A stretch of 23,457 nucleotides of DNA from positions 1 through 23,457 of the IMG/VR virus record IMGVR_UViG_3300025047_000021. The stretch is one strand, 5' to 3'. The notes beneath the pieces were generated by a model. It had not been told where the DNA came from, searched no databases, and saw nothing but the letters and a program-made list of their open reading frames with translations. The number at the start of each line of letters is the position of its first letter. Position 1 is the first letter of the stretch. The stretch comes from a virus. The position numbers were made by a program, and so were the translations under genes. This document shows positions 1-6,604 of this stretch, piece by piece.

Positions 1-340
1 TAGCACCGAATACTAATAACGATTTAGCGAATACACCTTTAGATTTTGTGGGCTTCACGGTCTCGGCTTGGGTAACAGTATGTTGCTGTATCCACTGAAC
101 GGCAGAGTCGGTCATGCCGATTGTTTGCCAAACCTCGTGACTGCGATTAAAAGCGGTTTTGTTTTCTTCGCTACTGTTTAACCAGATTAAAAATTCTTCA
201 CGTTTTTTGCTGGAAATGTCACCTGAATATAAATAGGTAAGCCATTCTCTGGCTTGAACTTTGGCTGATGATGCAGGCAGTTCAGTGTTTTGATTGCTGT
301 TCAGCGCGGTAGCGTTCGCCGCATTTTTTGGATCTGTCAT
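1..340 (-). CDS. FecR-family anti-sigma/regulator, N-terminal part (runs off the left edge)
   Basis: Read leftwards from the ATG at 340, the frame stays open for 113 codons to the window edge. Residues about 28-75 contain AREWLTYLYSGD, REEFLIWLNSSEENKTAF and HEVWQTIG, the usual small cytoplasmic N-terminal domain of FecR-type regulators, which binds the partner ECF sigma factor. The last visible residues (SLLVFGA) look like the beginning of the membrane segment that separates this domain from the periplasmic sensor part. The ATG overlaps the sigma-factor stop as TAATG, so the two are probably translationally coupled. In this family the protein relays an outer-membrane signal, often from a TonB-dependent receptor, to the sigma factor. 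The receptor and the rest of this gene lie outside the window. It is absent from simple ORF lists because it has no stop inside the window. Confidence 0.85.
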   Translation of the reverse strand, partial: MTDPKNAANATALNSNQNTELPASSAKVQAREWLTYLYSGDISSKKREEFLIWLNSSEENKTAFNRSHEVWQTIGMTDSAVQWIQQHTVTQAETVKPTKSKGVFAKSLLVFGA

Positions 341-1011
341 TATTTTTGCTCAAAAGAAAAGTTACTAGAAGAAGCGTCTGTGGCCGGCATTTGGTGGCAG
401 GTATTATTTGCCTGCTCGTCGATGCTCTCTAACAAGGCCATCGCGGCGTTTAGTTGGCGACAAATATCCGCGACGCTCCAACCTGTATCAGTGGATATCT
501 GAGTGTATGTTTGACCTTTAATTCTGGCGCGCATCAATATCTCGCGCTGCTTCTCACTCAGTTGCTCAGTGCCTTTTTGAATAGCCGCGATACGTTGTTC
601 TGCCTGTAAAATAGTTTCAGGAGACATTTCGTCACATTGCTCTTGTGTGTGTTGAATGTGCTCATCAATAAATGCGCGCGTTTTACATAGGCGACTGATT
701 GACTTAAGGGTGATATTCATCGCTATTTTGATGATATACGCTTTGGGATCGTCTATTTTTTCTAGATTACGTAATTGCGCGAAGCGGCTAAAGGCTTCTT
801 GGGCGACGTCTTCTGGCTCGGGCGGCCCAGAGCCATAACATGCATGTAGAACTCGACATACATCGCGCCAATGCTCTCGAAACAATCTATCAACTGCGTT
901 CGATTCACGCGCTTTTTTAGGTTTATCAGGCGCGGGCGTGAGCGCCAGGGTTTGGGGTTTCGTATAGGAATTTAGAAAAAACAACGAAGCCTTTTGTAGC
1001 GTTTTACTCAT
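340..1011 (-). CDS. ECF sigma factor, FecI-like
   Basis: This 223-aa protein has the two-domain layout of an extracytoplasmic-function sigma factor. Region 2 lies at about residues 41-105 (LFREHWRDVCRVLHACYG, then PEDVAQEAFSRFAQL and DDPKAYIIKIAMNI). Region 4 is a helix-turn-helix at about 149-195 (LSEKQREILMRARIKGQTY, then ISTDTGWSVADICRQLNAAM). The factor would direct RNA polymerase to a small set of promoters when released by the FecR-like protein encoded immediately downstream with a TAATG overlap. The N-terminal extension of about 40 residues and the Ser/Asn-rich C-terminal tail are longer than in many FecI proteins. The start is the only Met before region 2. No strong Shine-Dalgarno sequence precedes it (GAGTAACCCTA). 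What it controls cannot be seen here. Confidence 0.88.
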   Translation of the reverse strand: MSKTLQKASLFFLNSYTKPQTLALTPAPDKPKKARESNAVDRLFREHWRDVCRVLHACYGSGPPEPEDVAQEAFSRFAQLRNLEKIDDPKAYIIKIAMNITLKSISRLCKTRAFIDEHIQHTQEQCDEMSPETILQAEQRIAAIQKGTEQLSEKQREILMRARIKGQTYTQISTDTGWSVADICRQLNAAMALLESIDEQANNTCHQMPATDASSSNFSFEQK

Positions 1012-1207
1012 TAGGGTTACTCTTACACGCTAAAAACTAACGGATAGTAATAGCCGAGTAAAACAGAAACATGACAGGGGAGTGTGTCACCTGAAATTTA
1101 ATAAAAGCGTCACAATAGGGGGGCTAAACAATGCGTTTTATGTGTACTGTTTTTTTGAGGGATGAAGAAATGACTAAGAGTAGAAGGCGGCTAAACATGC
1201 GGCACTA

Positions 1208-1229
1208 AAAAGCCGGCAAGCCGGCTTTT
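1208..1229 (-). terminator. Intrinsic terminator after the first PEP-CTERM gene
   Basis: The arms AAAAGCCGGC (1208-1217) and GCCGGCTTTT (1220-1229) are perfectly complementary around two bases. On the minus strand the GC-rich stem is followed by a T run. It lies 20 bases after the stop of the gene that ends at 1250. Because both flanks are A/T runs it could also work on the plus strand. The rest of the spacer between this gene and the sigma factor (1012-1249) shows no gene. Confidence 0.8.
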
Positions 1230-1249
1230 CGTCACTGTTTATTTTAACC

Positions 1250-2092
1250 TTATTTTTTAAAGCGTTTGCTCATTCCAAGGCCTAATAGGCCTAATCCTAG
1301 AATGGCAAGGTTAGTTGGGGCAGGTACGTCGCGCTTATCTAAACCAACGACGATATTATCGAACTCGCCTGCGATCCCAGATGACACCACTCTTAAGCGG
1401 TTAAATGCCTCATTTGCATCGAAAGCGATGTTGACGTAAACATTTGATGAGTCCGCCTCCTGATCACCCGCAGTGCCATTTAGCTCAGCCAGTAGTTCCG
1501 CGCCTGTGATGCGGCTCACTAAAATATCATTAGAGTAAAACTCAAACGAATTGTAGGTATCAACTGAGCCCCAATAAAAGCCTAAGTAATTTACGCTTGA
1601 GCCAGCAAGAGAGGGAGCCGTTGAGCCGATACTGTTTAAAAAGTTAGTGTAATCAATATCTACAAAACTATCGACGCCCACCGTGCTTGGTGTGGTGTAA
1701 GCATAACAGGAATTATCACCAGCTGGTGCCGCAGCCACGTTGCGTGAAGAACCTTTACGAACATTTAGTACGGACGCGTCACTCGCTGTCACATCTAACG
1801 GCGAGTTTATCGCACAACCGCTCGACGCCCCTGCGACGTTATAACTTTCGTCGGGTGTGAGGGGTAGGCTATCGATGGCAGTGGCTCTATCAAAGGTCTC
1901 AACAAAAAAACCATCTGATATGTCGCTAATTGTGTTATCAGCGTTGATTTCTGAACTGGTTTTACCTGAGCCATCAGTCGCGGTTTGGCCGCCAAATGTT
2001 ATAACAGCAGCACCAACAGTTTGGCTAACTGCTAGTGCGATTAAGGTGGTTGTAAATACAGCTAATTTGTTCTTGTGCTTTAAAATTTTCAT
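1250..2092 (-). CDS. PEP-CTERM exosortase-dependent surface protein, paralogue 1
   Basis: The protein is 280 aa from the ATG at 2092. I chose this start because GGAG lies seven bases upstream and a signal peptide begins directly (MKILKHKNK, then TTTLIALAVSQTVGAA). The frame extends upstream to 2176, but that extension lacks these signs and covers the promoter. The C-terminus has the PEP-CTERM layout: VPAP, a hydrophobic stretch ILGLGLLGLG and a basic tail SKRFKK. Such proteins are exported, cleaved and anchored by an exosortase/archaeosortase-type transpeptidase, and are often tied to exopolysaccharide and biofilm. The body contains NYLGFYWGSVDTYNSFEFY, which recalls the Npun_F0296-type exosortase-dependent family (from memory, not searched). 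It has two well-spaced Cys (GCAIN, NSCYAY) that are kept in its neighbour and may form a disulfide. The biochemical role is unknown. Confidence 0.88.
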   Translation of the reverse strand: MKILKHKNKLAVFTTTLIALAVSQTVGAAVITFGGQTATDGSGKTSSEINADNTISDISDGFFVETFDRATAIDSLPLTPDESYNVAGASSGCAINSPLDVTASDASVLNVRKGSSRNVAAAPAGDNSCYAYTTPSTVGVDSFVDIDYTNFLNSIGSTAPSLAGSSVNYLGFYWGSVDTYNSFEFYSNDILVSRITGAELLAELNGTAGDQEADSSNVYVNIAFDANEAFNRLRVVSSGIAGEFDNIVVGLDKRDVPAPTNLAILGLGLLGLGMSKRFKK

Positions 2093-2136
2093 GTGTAACT
2101 CCATTACGCAGCTACTATTACTGCTACTAAAGTATA

Positions 2137-2153
2137 AGCATAAATAGTGCCAA
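2137..2153 (-). promoter_or_regulatory. Candidate sigma-54 promoter of PEP-CTERM paralogue 1
   Basis: The minus strand reads TTGGCACTATTTATGCT. GG at 2151-2150 and GC at 2139-2138 are separated by exactly 10 bases, as in the -24/-12 elements of RpoN promoters. TTGGCAC matches the -24 consensus fully, while the -12 box is ATGC instead of TTGC. A start about 12 bases downstream would leave a leader of about 34 bases before the ATG at 2092. A sigma-70 -10 (TATACT) lies nearby, but no -35 sits 17 bases before it. Confidence 0.55.
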
Positions 2154-2280
2154 GAGAAATTAGTGTGATTTATCATGGTATTGTATTTGTTTGGTAAAAA
2201 TACCTGCCGAAAGCGTAAAAAATATTGACCGGATTGCTGTTAAAATGAACACTGTGTGTAAAAATTTCATAGTTGCGTTG

Positions 2281-2368
2281 CAACGCGCTCACTTTCATTC
2301 TTAGCGGCTAATCAGCCGCTTAACTGTGCTTGGGCGAGTGACTCTAAGAATTGAAAGTGAAGGCGTTG
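2281..2368. repeat. Long imperfect inverted repeat between the PEP-CTERM genes
   Basis: The left arm (2281-2304, begins CAACGCGCTCACTTTCA) and the right arm (2344-2368, ends TGAAAGTGAAGGCGTTG) are complementary over about 24 bases, with one bulge and two adjacent mismatches. Inside lies a second hairpin, AGCGGCT-AATC-AGCCGCT (2303-2320). The element fills much of the 337-base gene-free stretch 2093-2429, between the terminator of paralogue 2 and the sigma-54-type promoter of paralogue 1. It could be a small non-autonomous repeat (REP/MITE-like), a structured 3' region or an enhancer site. Nothing in the sequence decides between these. It lacks convincing integron attC boxes. Confidence 0.6.
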
Positions 2369-2388
2369 ACATAAATTTGAGGCACAAA

Positions 2389-2410
2389 AAAAGCCGGCGG
2401 ATCGGCTTTT
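2389..2410 (-). terminator. Intrinsic terminator after the second PEP-CTERM gene
   Basis: AAAAGCCG (2389-2396) pairs with CGGCTTTT (2403-2410) around a six-base loop. On the minus strand the stem is followed by seven or more T residues. It begins 19 bases past the stop of the gene ending at 2430. The stem closely resembles the one after the neighbouring paralogue, so gene and terminator may have been duplicated together. Confidence 0.8.
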
Positions 2411-2429
2411 CAGTGAAAAAATAATAAGC

Positions 2430-3269
2430 TTATTTTTTTAATTTTTTACGTATTACCATGCCCATTATGCCTAAGCCTAAAAAGGCTAAGCTAGCCGGAG
2501 CCGGCACGTTACGATTAGAAAGCCCGACGACTATGTTGTCAAACTCGCCAGCGACACCAGAAGAAATAACACGCAAACGATCGAATGCTTCGTCAACGGT
2601 GAAGTCAATGTTCACGTAAACATTTGATTTATCAGATTCTCTGTCACCTGCTTCACCGTCAAGTGAATCTAAGATTTCTCCACCCGTGATACTTTTCACT
2701 AACGTCGCGCCTGAATAGAATTCAAATGTGTTGTATGTGTCAATTGAACCCCAGTAGAAACCAAGATAATCAATACTTGAACCGGCCAAAGAGGCTTCAA
2801 TATTACCGATGCTGGCCAAAAAGTTAGTGTAGTCAATGTCAACAAAGCTGTCTTGACCCACTGTTTCAGGCGTGGTGTAGGCGTAACAGGTATTGTCACC
2901 TGCAGGTGCCGCGGCAACATTTCGAGTCGAACCAGTACGTACGTTTAGCACGTCAGTTGAGCTAGGTTGTACAACCAGTGGCGAGTTGATCGCGCAACCC
3001 TCTGATGTTCCCGCTACGTTATAGCTTGTGTCATTGGCGCTTGGTAAACCTGGAATAGCGGTAGCCACATCAAAGGTTTCAACAAAAAAACCATCACTGA
3101 TTGCATTAATCGTGTTATCGGAATTAACGTTATCGCTTGTTTTACCGGAATTGTCAGTGGCTGTTTGGCCACCGAAACTAATTATTGCCGCGCTGATATT
3201 TTGCGATGCAGTTAGCGCTAGTAAAGCGGCTGCTGAAATGAATTTAGCTTTCTTAAATAAACGTGTCAT
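2430..3269 (-). CDS. PEP-CTERM exosortase-dependent surface protein, paralogue 2
   Basis: This 279-aa protein aligns with its downstream neighbour almost without gaps and shares long blocks: FGGQTATD, SGKTS, DGFFVETFD, GCAINSPL, RNVAAAPAGDN, CYAYTTP, DSFVDIDYTNFL, YLGFYWGS, SNVYVNI and GEFDNIVVGL. The N-terminus is a signal peptide (MTRLFKKAKFISAAALLALT, ending near NISAA). The C-terminus has the sorting layout VPAP, LAFLGLGIMGMVI, RKKLKK. GGAG stands seven bases before the ATG, which supports the start. Like its twin it should be exported and anchored by an exosortase, with both conserved Cys kept. The main differences lie in the signal peptide, the loop after residue about 95 and the tail. 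Each copy has its own promoter and terminator, so they are separate transcription units, not an operon. No exosortase gene is in view. Confidence 0.88.
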   Translation of the reverse strand: MTRLFKKAKFISAAALLALTASQNISAAIISFGGQTATDNSGKTSDNVNSDNTINAISDGFFVETFDVATAIPGLPSANDTSYNVAGTSEGCAINSPLVVQPSSTDVLNVRTGSTRNVAAAPAGDNTCYAYTTPETVGQDSFVDIDYTNFLASIGNIEASLAGSSIDYLGFYWGSIDTYNTFEFYSGATLVKSITGGEILDSLDGEAGDRESDKSNVYVNIDFTVDEAFDRLRVISSGVAGEFDNIVVGLSNRNVPAPASLAFLGLGIMGMVIRKKLKK

Positions 3270-3323
3270 AGGTTACTCCTTTACGACGACCTAACTGCAA
3301 ACTGTTATTTGAATTAATGGTTA

Positions 3324-3340
3324 TGCACTAACCGAGCCAA
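3324..3340 (-). promoter_or_regulatory. Candidate sigma-54 promoter of PEP-CTERM paralogue 2
   Basis: The minus strand reads TTGGCTCGGTTAGTGCA. GG (3338-3337) and GC (3326-3325) are 10 bases apart. The -24 box matches TTGGCnC and the -12 box is GTGCA. The predicted leader to the ATG at 3269 is about 44 bases. The arrangement mirrors the site in front of the other paralogue although the surrounding spacer sequences differ, which raises confidence in both. Confidence 0.55.
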
Positions 3341-3564
3341 CTTTAATTTTTCTTTTTTATTCAGTGGCTTATACTTTGGTCTTATTACCCTGAGTAAATA
3401 TGTGTAAAAAAGTTGGACATTTTTTATGCGCTTTGTTTCTTCACGCATACGCTTAGCAATGACGCTCATTATAGTCGTGGTGGAATTTTAATCAATCATG
3501 TTTTTCGTAGATTAGTTTTCAAGCAGTTTTTGCAGCCCTGCACTCACTCAATAAACGCAAATGT

Positions 3565-3963
3565 TCATTGGTCGAAAGCAAAGGGTAATATTTCATTCAT
3601 CGAAAGTGTTTTTATTTCTCCTTCGCTGGTGGCCATATGGACTAATGTGTCTTTACTTGCGAATTCGAAAATACGCTGTCGGCAACCGCCACAAGGTGAA
3701 CAAAAATGCTCGTTAGGGCTCGCGATCAGAATTTCTTTTACCTGTCTTGCGCCACCTGCAACCATAGCAGCTAACGCGTTGCCTTCTGCGCATTGGCCTA
3801 GTGGAAAGGAAACATTTTCTACATTACAGCCAGCATAGGTATTGCCGTCTTCAGCCACTAGAGCTGACCCAACTCGATAGTCAGAATAAGGAGCATGGGC
3901 TTTAGCTTGTACATCTAATGCCGCGTTGAATAGACTCTGTAAATCGGTTTGTTGCTTGTTCAA
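3565..3963 (-). CDS. cdd: Cytidine deaminase (small, homotetramer type)
   Basis: The enzyme hydrolyses cytidine and deoxycytidine to uridine and deoxyuridine plus ammonia in pyrimidine salvage, in the cytoplasm. All active-site parts are present in this 132-aa protein: YAGCNVEN near residues 43-50 for ribose binding, Cys58-Ala-Glu60 with zinc ligand and catalytic glutamate, and Pro90-Cys91-Gly-Gly-Cys94 with the other two zinc ligands. The length fits the short tetrameric class, not the roughly 290-aa dimeric E. coli Cdd. The start codon is TTG at 3963. No in-frame ATG lies near it, and the resulting N-terminus aligns well with the family (HAPYSDYRVGSAL begins at residue 23). The only upstream in-frame alternatives are ATT codons, and no clear Shine-Dalgarno is seen. 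It is divergent from nlpI across a 199-base spacer and ends 296 bases before paralogue 2. Confidence 0.92.
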   Translation of the reverse strand: MNKQQTDLQSLFNAALDVQAKAHAPYSDYRVGSALVAEDGNTYAGCNVENVSFPLGQCAEGNALAAMVAGGARQVKEILIASPNEHFCSPCGGCRQRIFEFASKDTLVHMATSEGEIKTLSMNEILPFAFDQ

Positions 3964-4162
3964 AATAATATCGCTTTTTTCTAAGTAGCTGGCTAGTGTG
4001 CATCATTTTTACAACTTGATACAGTAGATTGCAATTTTCACTGGGTTGTTGTCTTTACATTTATAGGTAAATACGCCACCCTGCCTGTTTACTGGGCATT
4101 ATTCTTCTGGCTGATTTGACATTTTTATCGCCATCACTATAGGTCAAGCGTCGTACATTCTT

Positions 4163-5059
4163 ATGCATATTAAATTTCTTTCACTGGTATTGTTCGGATT
4201 ATTGCTTGGGGGGTGTGCGGGCGGTAACCAAGCGCAGCGCAGTCAAGCACAAATGAGTAACTTGTTATTAGCTGAGCCTGCACCGATGAGTGTGCGCTCA
4301 CAAATGGCGATCGCTAGGTACAATCAAATTTTGGCCAAAGCGCCGTTAGAAGACCAAGAGCGTGCAGAGTTATTACATCAGCGAGGAATGCTTTACGACA
4401 GTGTAGGGCTAGCTGGTCTGGCACAGTACGATTTTGATCACGCCATTCGCTTAAAACCCGATATGGCTGAAGCGTATAATTCCTTGGGGGTACATTACAC
4501 CCAACAAATGAATTTTATCCAAGCATATGAAGCCTTCGATGCCACTTTAGATATTAATCCTGAGTACGAGTTTGCTTTTTTAAACCGAGGAATTGCTCTT
4601 TATTATGGTGGGCGCCCGGATTTAGCCGTCAATGATTTTGGCGAGTTTTATCGAAAAGACGAGTCAGACCCTTATCGTGCACTTTGGGCTTTTATCGCGC
4701 AGAGTGAGCTTGATCAGCCGCAAGCTCTGGTCACATTGAGTGAAAATCGTGAAAACTTGAGTAGCGACAATTGGGCAACACATCTGGTTGATCTTTATTT
4801 AGGAAGAATTGACGAGCAGGCCTTATTAAACGGGTTAATTCAAGGGGTGACGAGTCAGCAGGAATTAACAGACCGCCTGTGTGAAGCCTATTTTTACTTA
4901 GGAAAGTACAACTCAGCGCTGGGAAATCGCGGGGTGGCATCTAACTATTTTAAATTAGCTTTAAGCACCAATGTGTTTGAATATGTAGAGCACAGATATG
5001 CCCGTTTAGAGCTTGATATGCTGCGTGATAAAGCTGTCGCCGACAGTGAAGCACCATAA
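4163..5059 (+). CDS. nlpI: NlpI lipoprotein with TPR repeats
   Basis: This 298-aa protein (E. coli NlpI has 294) begins with a lipoprotein signal peptide and lipobox LLGGC, so Cys18 should be lipidated. Tetratricopeptide-like repeats follow at about residues 71-98, 102-133 and 136-166. Blocks characteristic of NlpI include GMLYDSVGLAGLAQYDF, AYEAFDATLDINPEY, LNRGIALYYGGR and the C-terminal FYLGKY and VEHRYARLEL. In E. coli NlpI is an outer-membrane adaptor that brings murein hydrolases such as MepS to the Prc protease and scaffolds peptidoglycan enzymes. That role is inferred here from homology. The usual neighbour pnp is absent. Instead the gene is followed 27 bases later by an exported protein with a zinc-protease motif. 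The Shine-Dalgarno sequence is weak. Confidence 0.93.
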   Translation: MHIKFLSLVLFGLLLGGCAGGNQAQRSQAQMSNLLLAEPAPMSVRSQMAIARYNQILAKAPLEDQERAELLHQRGMLYDSVGLAGLAQYDFDHAIRLKPDMAEAYNSLGVHYTQQMNFIQAYEAFDATLDINPEYEFAFLNRGIALYYGGRPDLAVNDFGEFYRKDESDPYRALWAFIAQSELDQPQALVTLSENRENLSSDNWATHLVDLYLGRIDEQALLNGLIQGVTSQQELTDRLCEAYFYLGKYNSALGNRGVASNYFKLALSTNVFEYVEHRYARLELDMLRDKAVADSEAP

Positions 5060-5086
5060 CGATAACCAAGCGAAAAGTTGCAGTAG

Positions 5087-6505
5087 GTGCTGAAACTCAG
5101 CCTATTGTTCATTTTATCTGCTGCCTGGTTATTCACTGGGCGCAGCGACATGGCATGTTACTTAACCTTTCTAAATGCCCAAGCTTCTCTAAATGAACAA
5201 GCCGCCAATTATCAGGCAACATTTCATTACTTATATAAAGCCTACCTAGTAGGTGACCCAACTGCGTTATCTAGGCTTAGTCAACAAGCTATAAAGCAAA
5301 ATAGCGGTTACTGGCTACACTTCGCGAAATTAGCGGGCTCACCACAGGCGCAGCGCTATTTTTCTGATTTGCAAGGCAATACTAAGCAAAGTAGGGCTTC
5401 TATAAAGGTGCTTTCTTACGCAGCACAGCAGGATGATATAGATGCGCAAGTGGCTCTGTACCATCACTTTGTGGTGAAAAACCAGCGACAAAAAGCCCAG
5501 TATTGGCTCACAAAAGCCGCGTCACGAGATGCGCAAAGTGCTCTGTATTATGCTAAGTGGTTTTCTATAGCGGGGCAAGAGCGCAAAGCGCGTGCGCTTT
5601 TAAACAAAGCGGCCGAGCTTGGTAGTCGAGATGCGGTCGAGCTCTTGTCAATGCGCAGTTCAGCGAATATTGCTAGCTCTAGCGCTAAGGAGCAAGCTTT
5701 AGCGACAGGCTACTCACAGCCCAGCAATAATGCATTGCATAACGCAGCAACTACTCGGTGCGACCAAAAATTGCAAATTGTAGCCAGCACTTTGCATTCT
5801 GTTTTGCAAGGCAAAGAGCTTAAGCATCGCTTCGAAAGCGACACACGATTAACGACGTTGCCTATATGCATTAACCAGCCAATATGGCTAAGCAGTGAAG
5901 CGCTCTCATGCTCGGCCAATTGGCAAGGTGCAGCTCGATTGGGCTGCGACATAACCCAGCTCAGTCATTCTCTCAGTGAGCAGGATTTTACGCATATTGT
6001 GGTGTTAGCTGATACGGGGAAGGCAAATGTGCACAATGGGGTGATGTTTTTAGATAGTAAAGACGATTACAACGTTTTCGTGCATGAATTAGCCCATTTC
6101 GCAGGGTTTGTAGATGAATACCCTTTGTCCTCTGCGTTAGCGCGTAGTATTTGTCACACAAATAATGCACCTAACCTGAGAGTGCGCCAGGGGCAAGAGA
6201 AACCGGTAATTAAGGAGTGGTTAACACAAGGAAACAAGGAAGGGGTAACGATAAGTCCCGCTCGCACCTGTGATAATCATCCGTGGCAAGCATATAAACC
6301 CAGTCAAAAAATGACCTTCATGGAATTTTACGATGTGCCTTATATTCCAAAGTTTTATCTTAAAGCATGGGCCGAACGATTAGGGCAAAAGCCCTTATTA
6401 ACCCCTGCTTACATTAATTTATACCAAGGTTATGAAGCTAAAGGCGACGCTGGACAAGGTGAATACTGGCGTGCCCGCTATCAGCAATACCTACAAGCAG
6501 ATTAA
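5087..6505 (+). CDS. Exported helical-repeat protein with HExxHxxGxxD zinc-metallopeptidase motif
   Basis: The gene starts with GTG directly after an in-frame TAG, 27 bases after nlpI, and is probably in the same operon. The 472-aa product opens with a signal peptide or anchor (MLKLSLLFILSAAWLFTG). Residues about 100-190 hold Sel1/TPR-like helical repeats (DIDAQVALYHHFV, KAQYWLTKAASRDAQSALYY, KARALLNKAAELGSRDAVELL). A low-complexity linker follows. Residues 333-345 read HELAHFAGFVDEY, which fits the extended metzincin motif HExxHxxGxxD, with His333, His337 and Asp343 as likely zinc ligands and Glu334 as catalytic base. Met409 or Met412 could give the Met-turn. The motif also recalls M64 peptidases (HExxH followed by DEY) but is one residue shorter. 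Several Cys lie around the domain. The substrate is unknown; location next to nlpI suggests cell-envelope proteolysis. Confidence 0.75.
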   Translation: MLKLSLLFILSAAWLFTGRSDMACYLTFLNAQASLNEQAANYQATFHYLYKAYLVGDPTALSRLSQQAIKQNSGYWLHFAKLAGSPQAQRYFSDLQGNTKQSRASIKVLSYAAQQDDIDAQVALYHHFVVKNQRQKAQYWLTKAASRDAQSALYYAKWFSIAGQERKARALLNKAAELGSRDAVELLSMRSSANIASSSAKEQALATGYSQPSNNALHNAATTRCDQKLQIVASTLHSVLQGKELKHRFESDTRLTTLPICINQPIWLSSEALSCSANWQGAARLGCDITQLSHSLSEQDFTHIVVLADTGKANVHNGVMFLDSKDDYNVFVHELAHFAGFVDEYPLSSALARSICHTNNAPNLRVRQGQEKPVIKEWLTQGNKEGVTISPARTCDNHPWQAYKPSQKMTFMEFYDVPYIPKFYLKAWAERLGQKPLLTPAYINLYQGYEAKGDAGQGEYWRARYQQYLQAD

Positions 6506-6539
6506 GTCGGTTGATTTTGATATAACAGGAAGTGTGATT

Positions 6540-6553
6540 TTTGTGCGCACAAA
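6540..6553. promoter_or_regulatory. Perfect 14-bp palindrome upstream of nadA, candidate operator
   Basis: TTTGTGCGCACAAA is a perfect 14-base palindrome 51 bases before the nadA start. A possible -10 (TATACT, 6557-6562) follows it immediately. A weak -35 (GTGATT, 6534-6539) would stand 17 bases before that -10, so the palindrome would fill the promoter spacer, a normal place for a repressor. Which regulator might bind is not recognisable. Confidence 0.35.
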
Positions 6554-6604
6554 CGGTATACTACCCAGACGACTTACGATGTTTGCGAAAACCTACTTAG
6601 CACT

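Noticed and set aside
1157-1208. Tiny plus-strand frame (MTKSRRRLNMRH) before the terminator hairpin
   Set aside because: Twelve codons with no other coding sign; the nearby hairpin is explained by the minus-strand gene.
2093-2176. Longer N-terminus of PEP-CTERM paralogue 1 from 2176
   Set aside because: The extension has no ribosome binding site, would put 28 residues before the signal peptide, overlaps the promoter and is not present in the paralogue.
2281-2368. Integron attC site
   Set aside because: It has the size and the long stem, but the terminal boxes do not fit RYYYAAC/GTTRRRY, and no integrase or cassette array is near.
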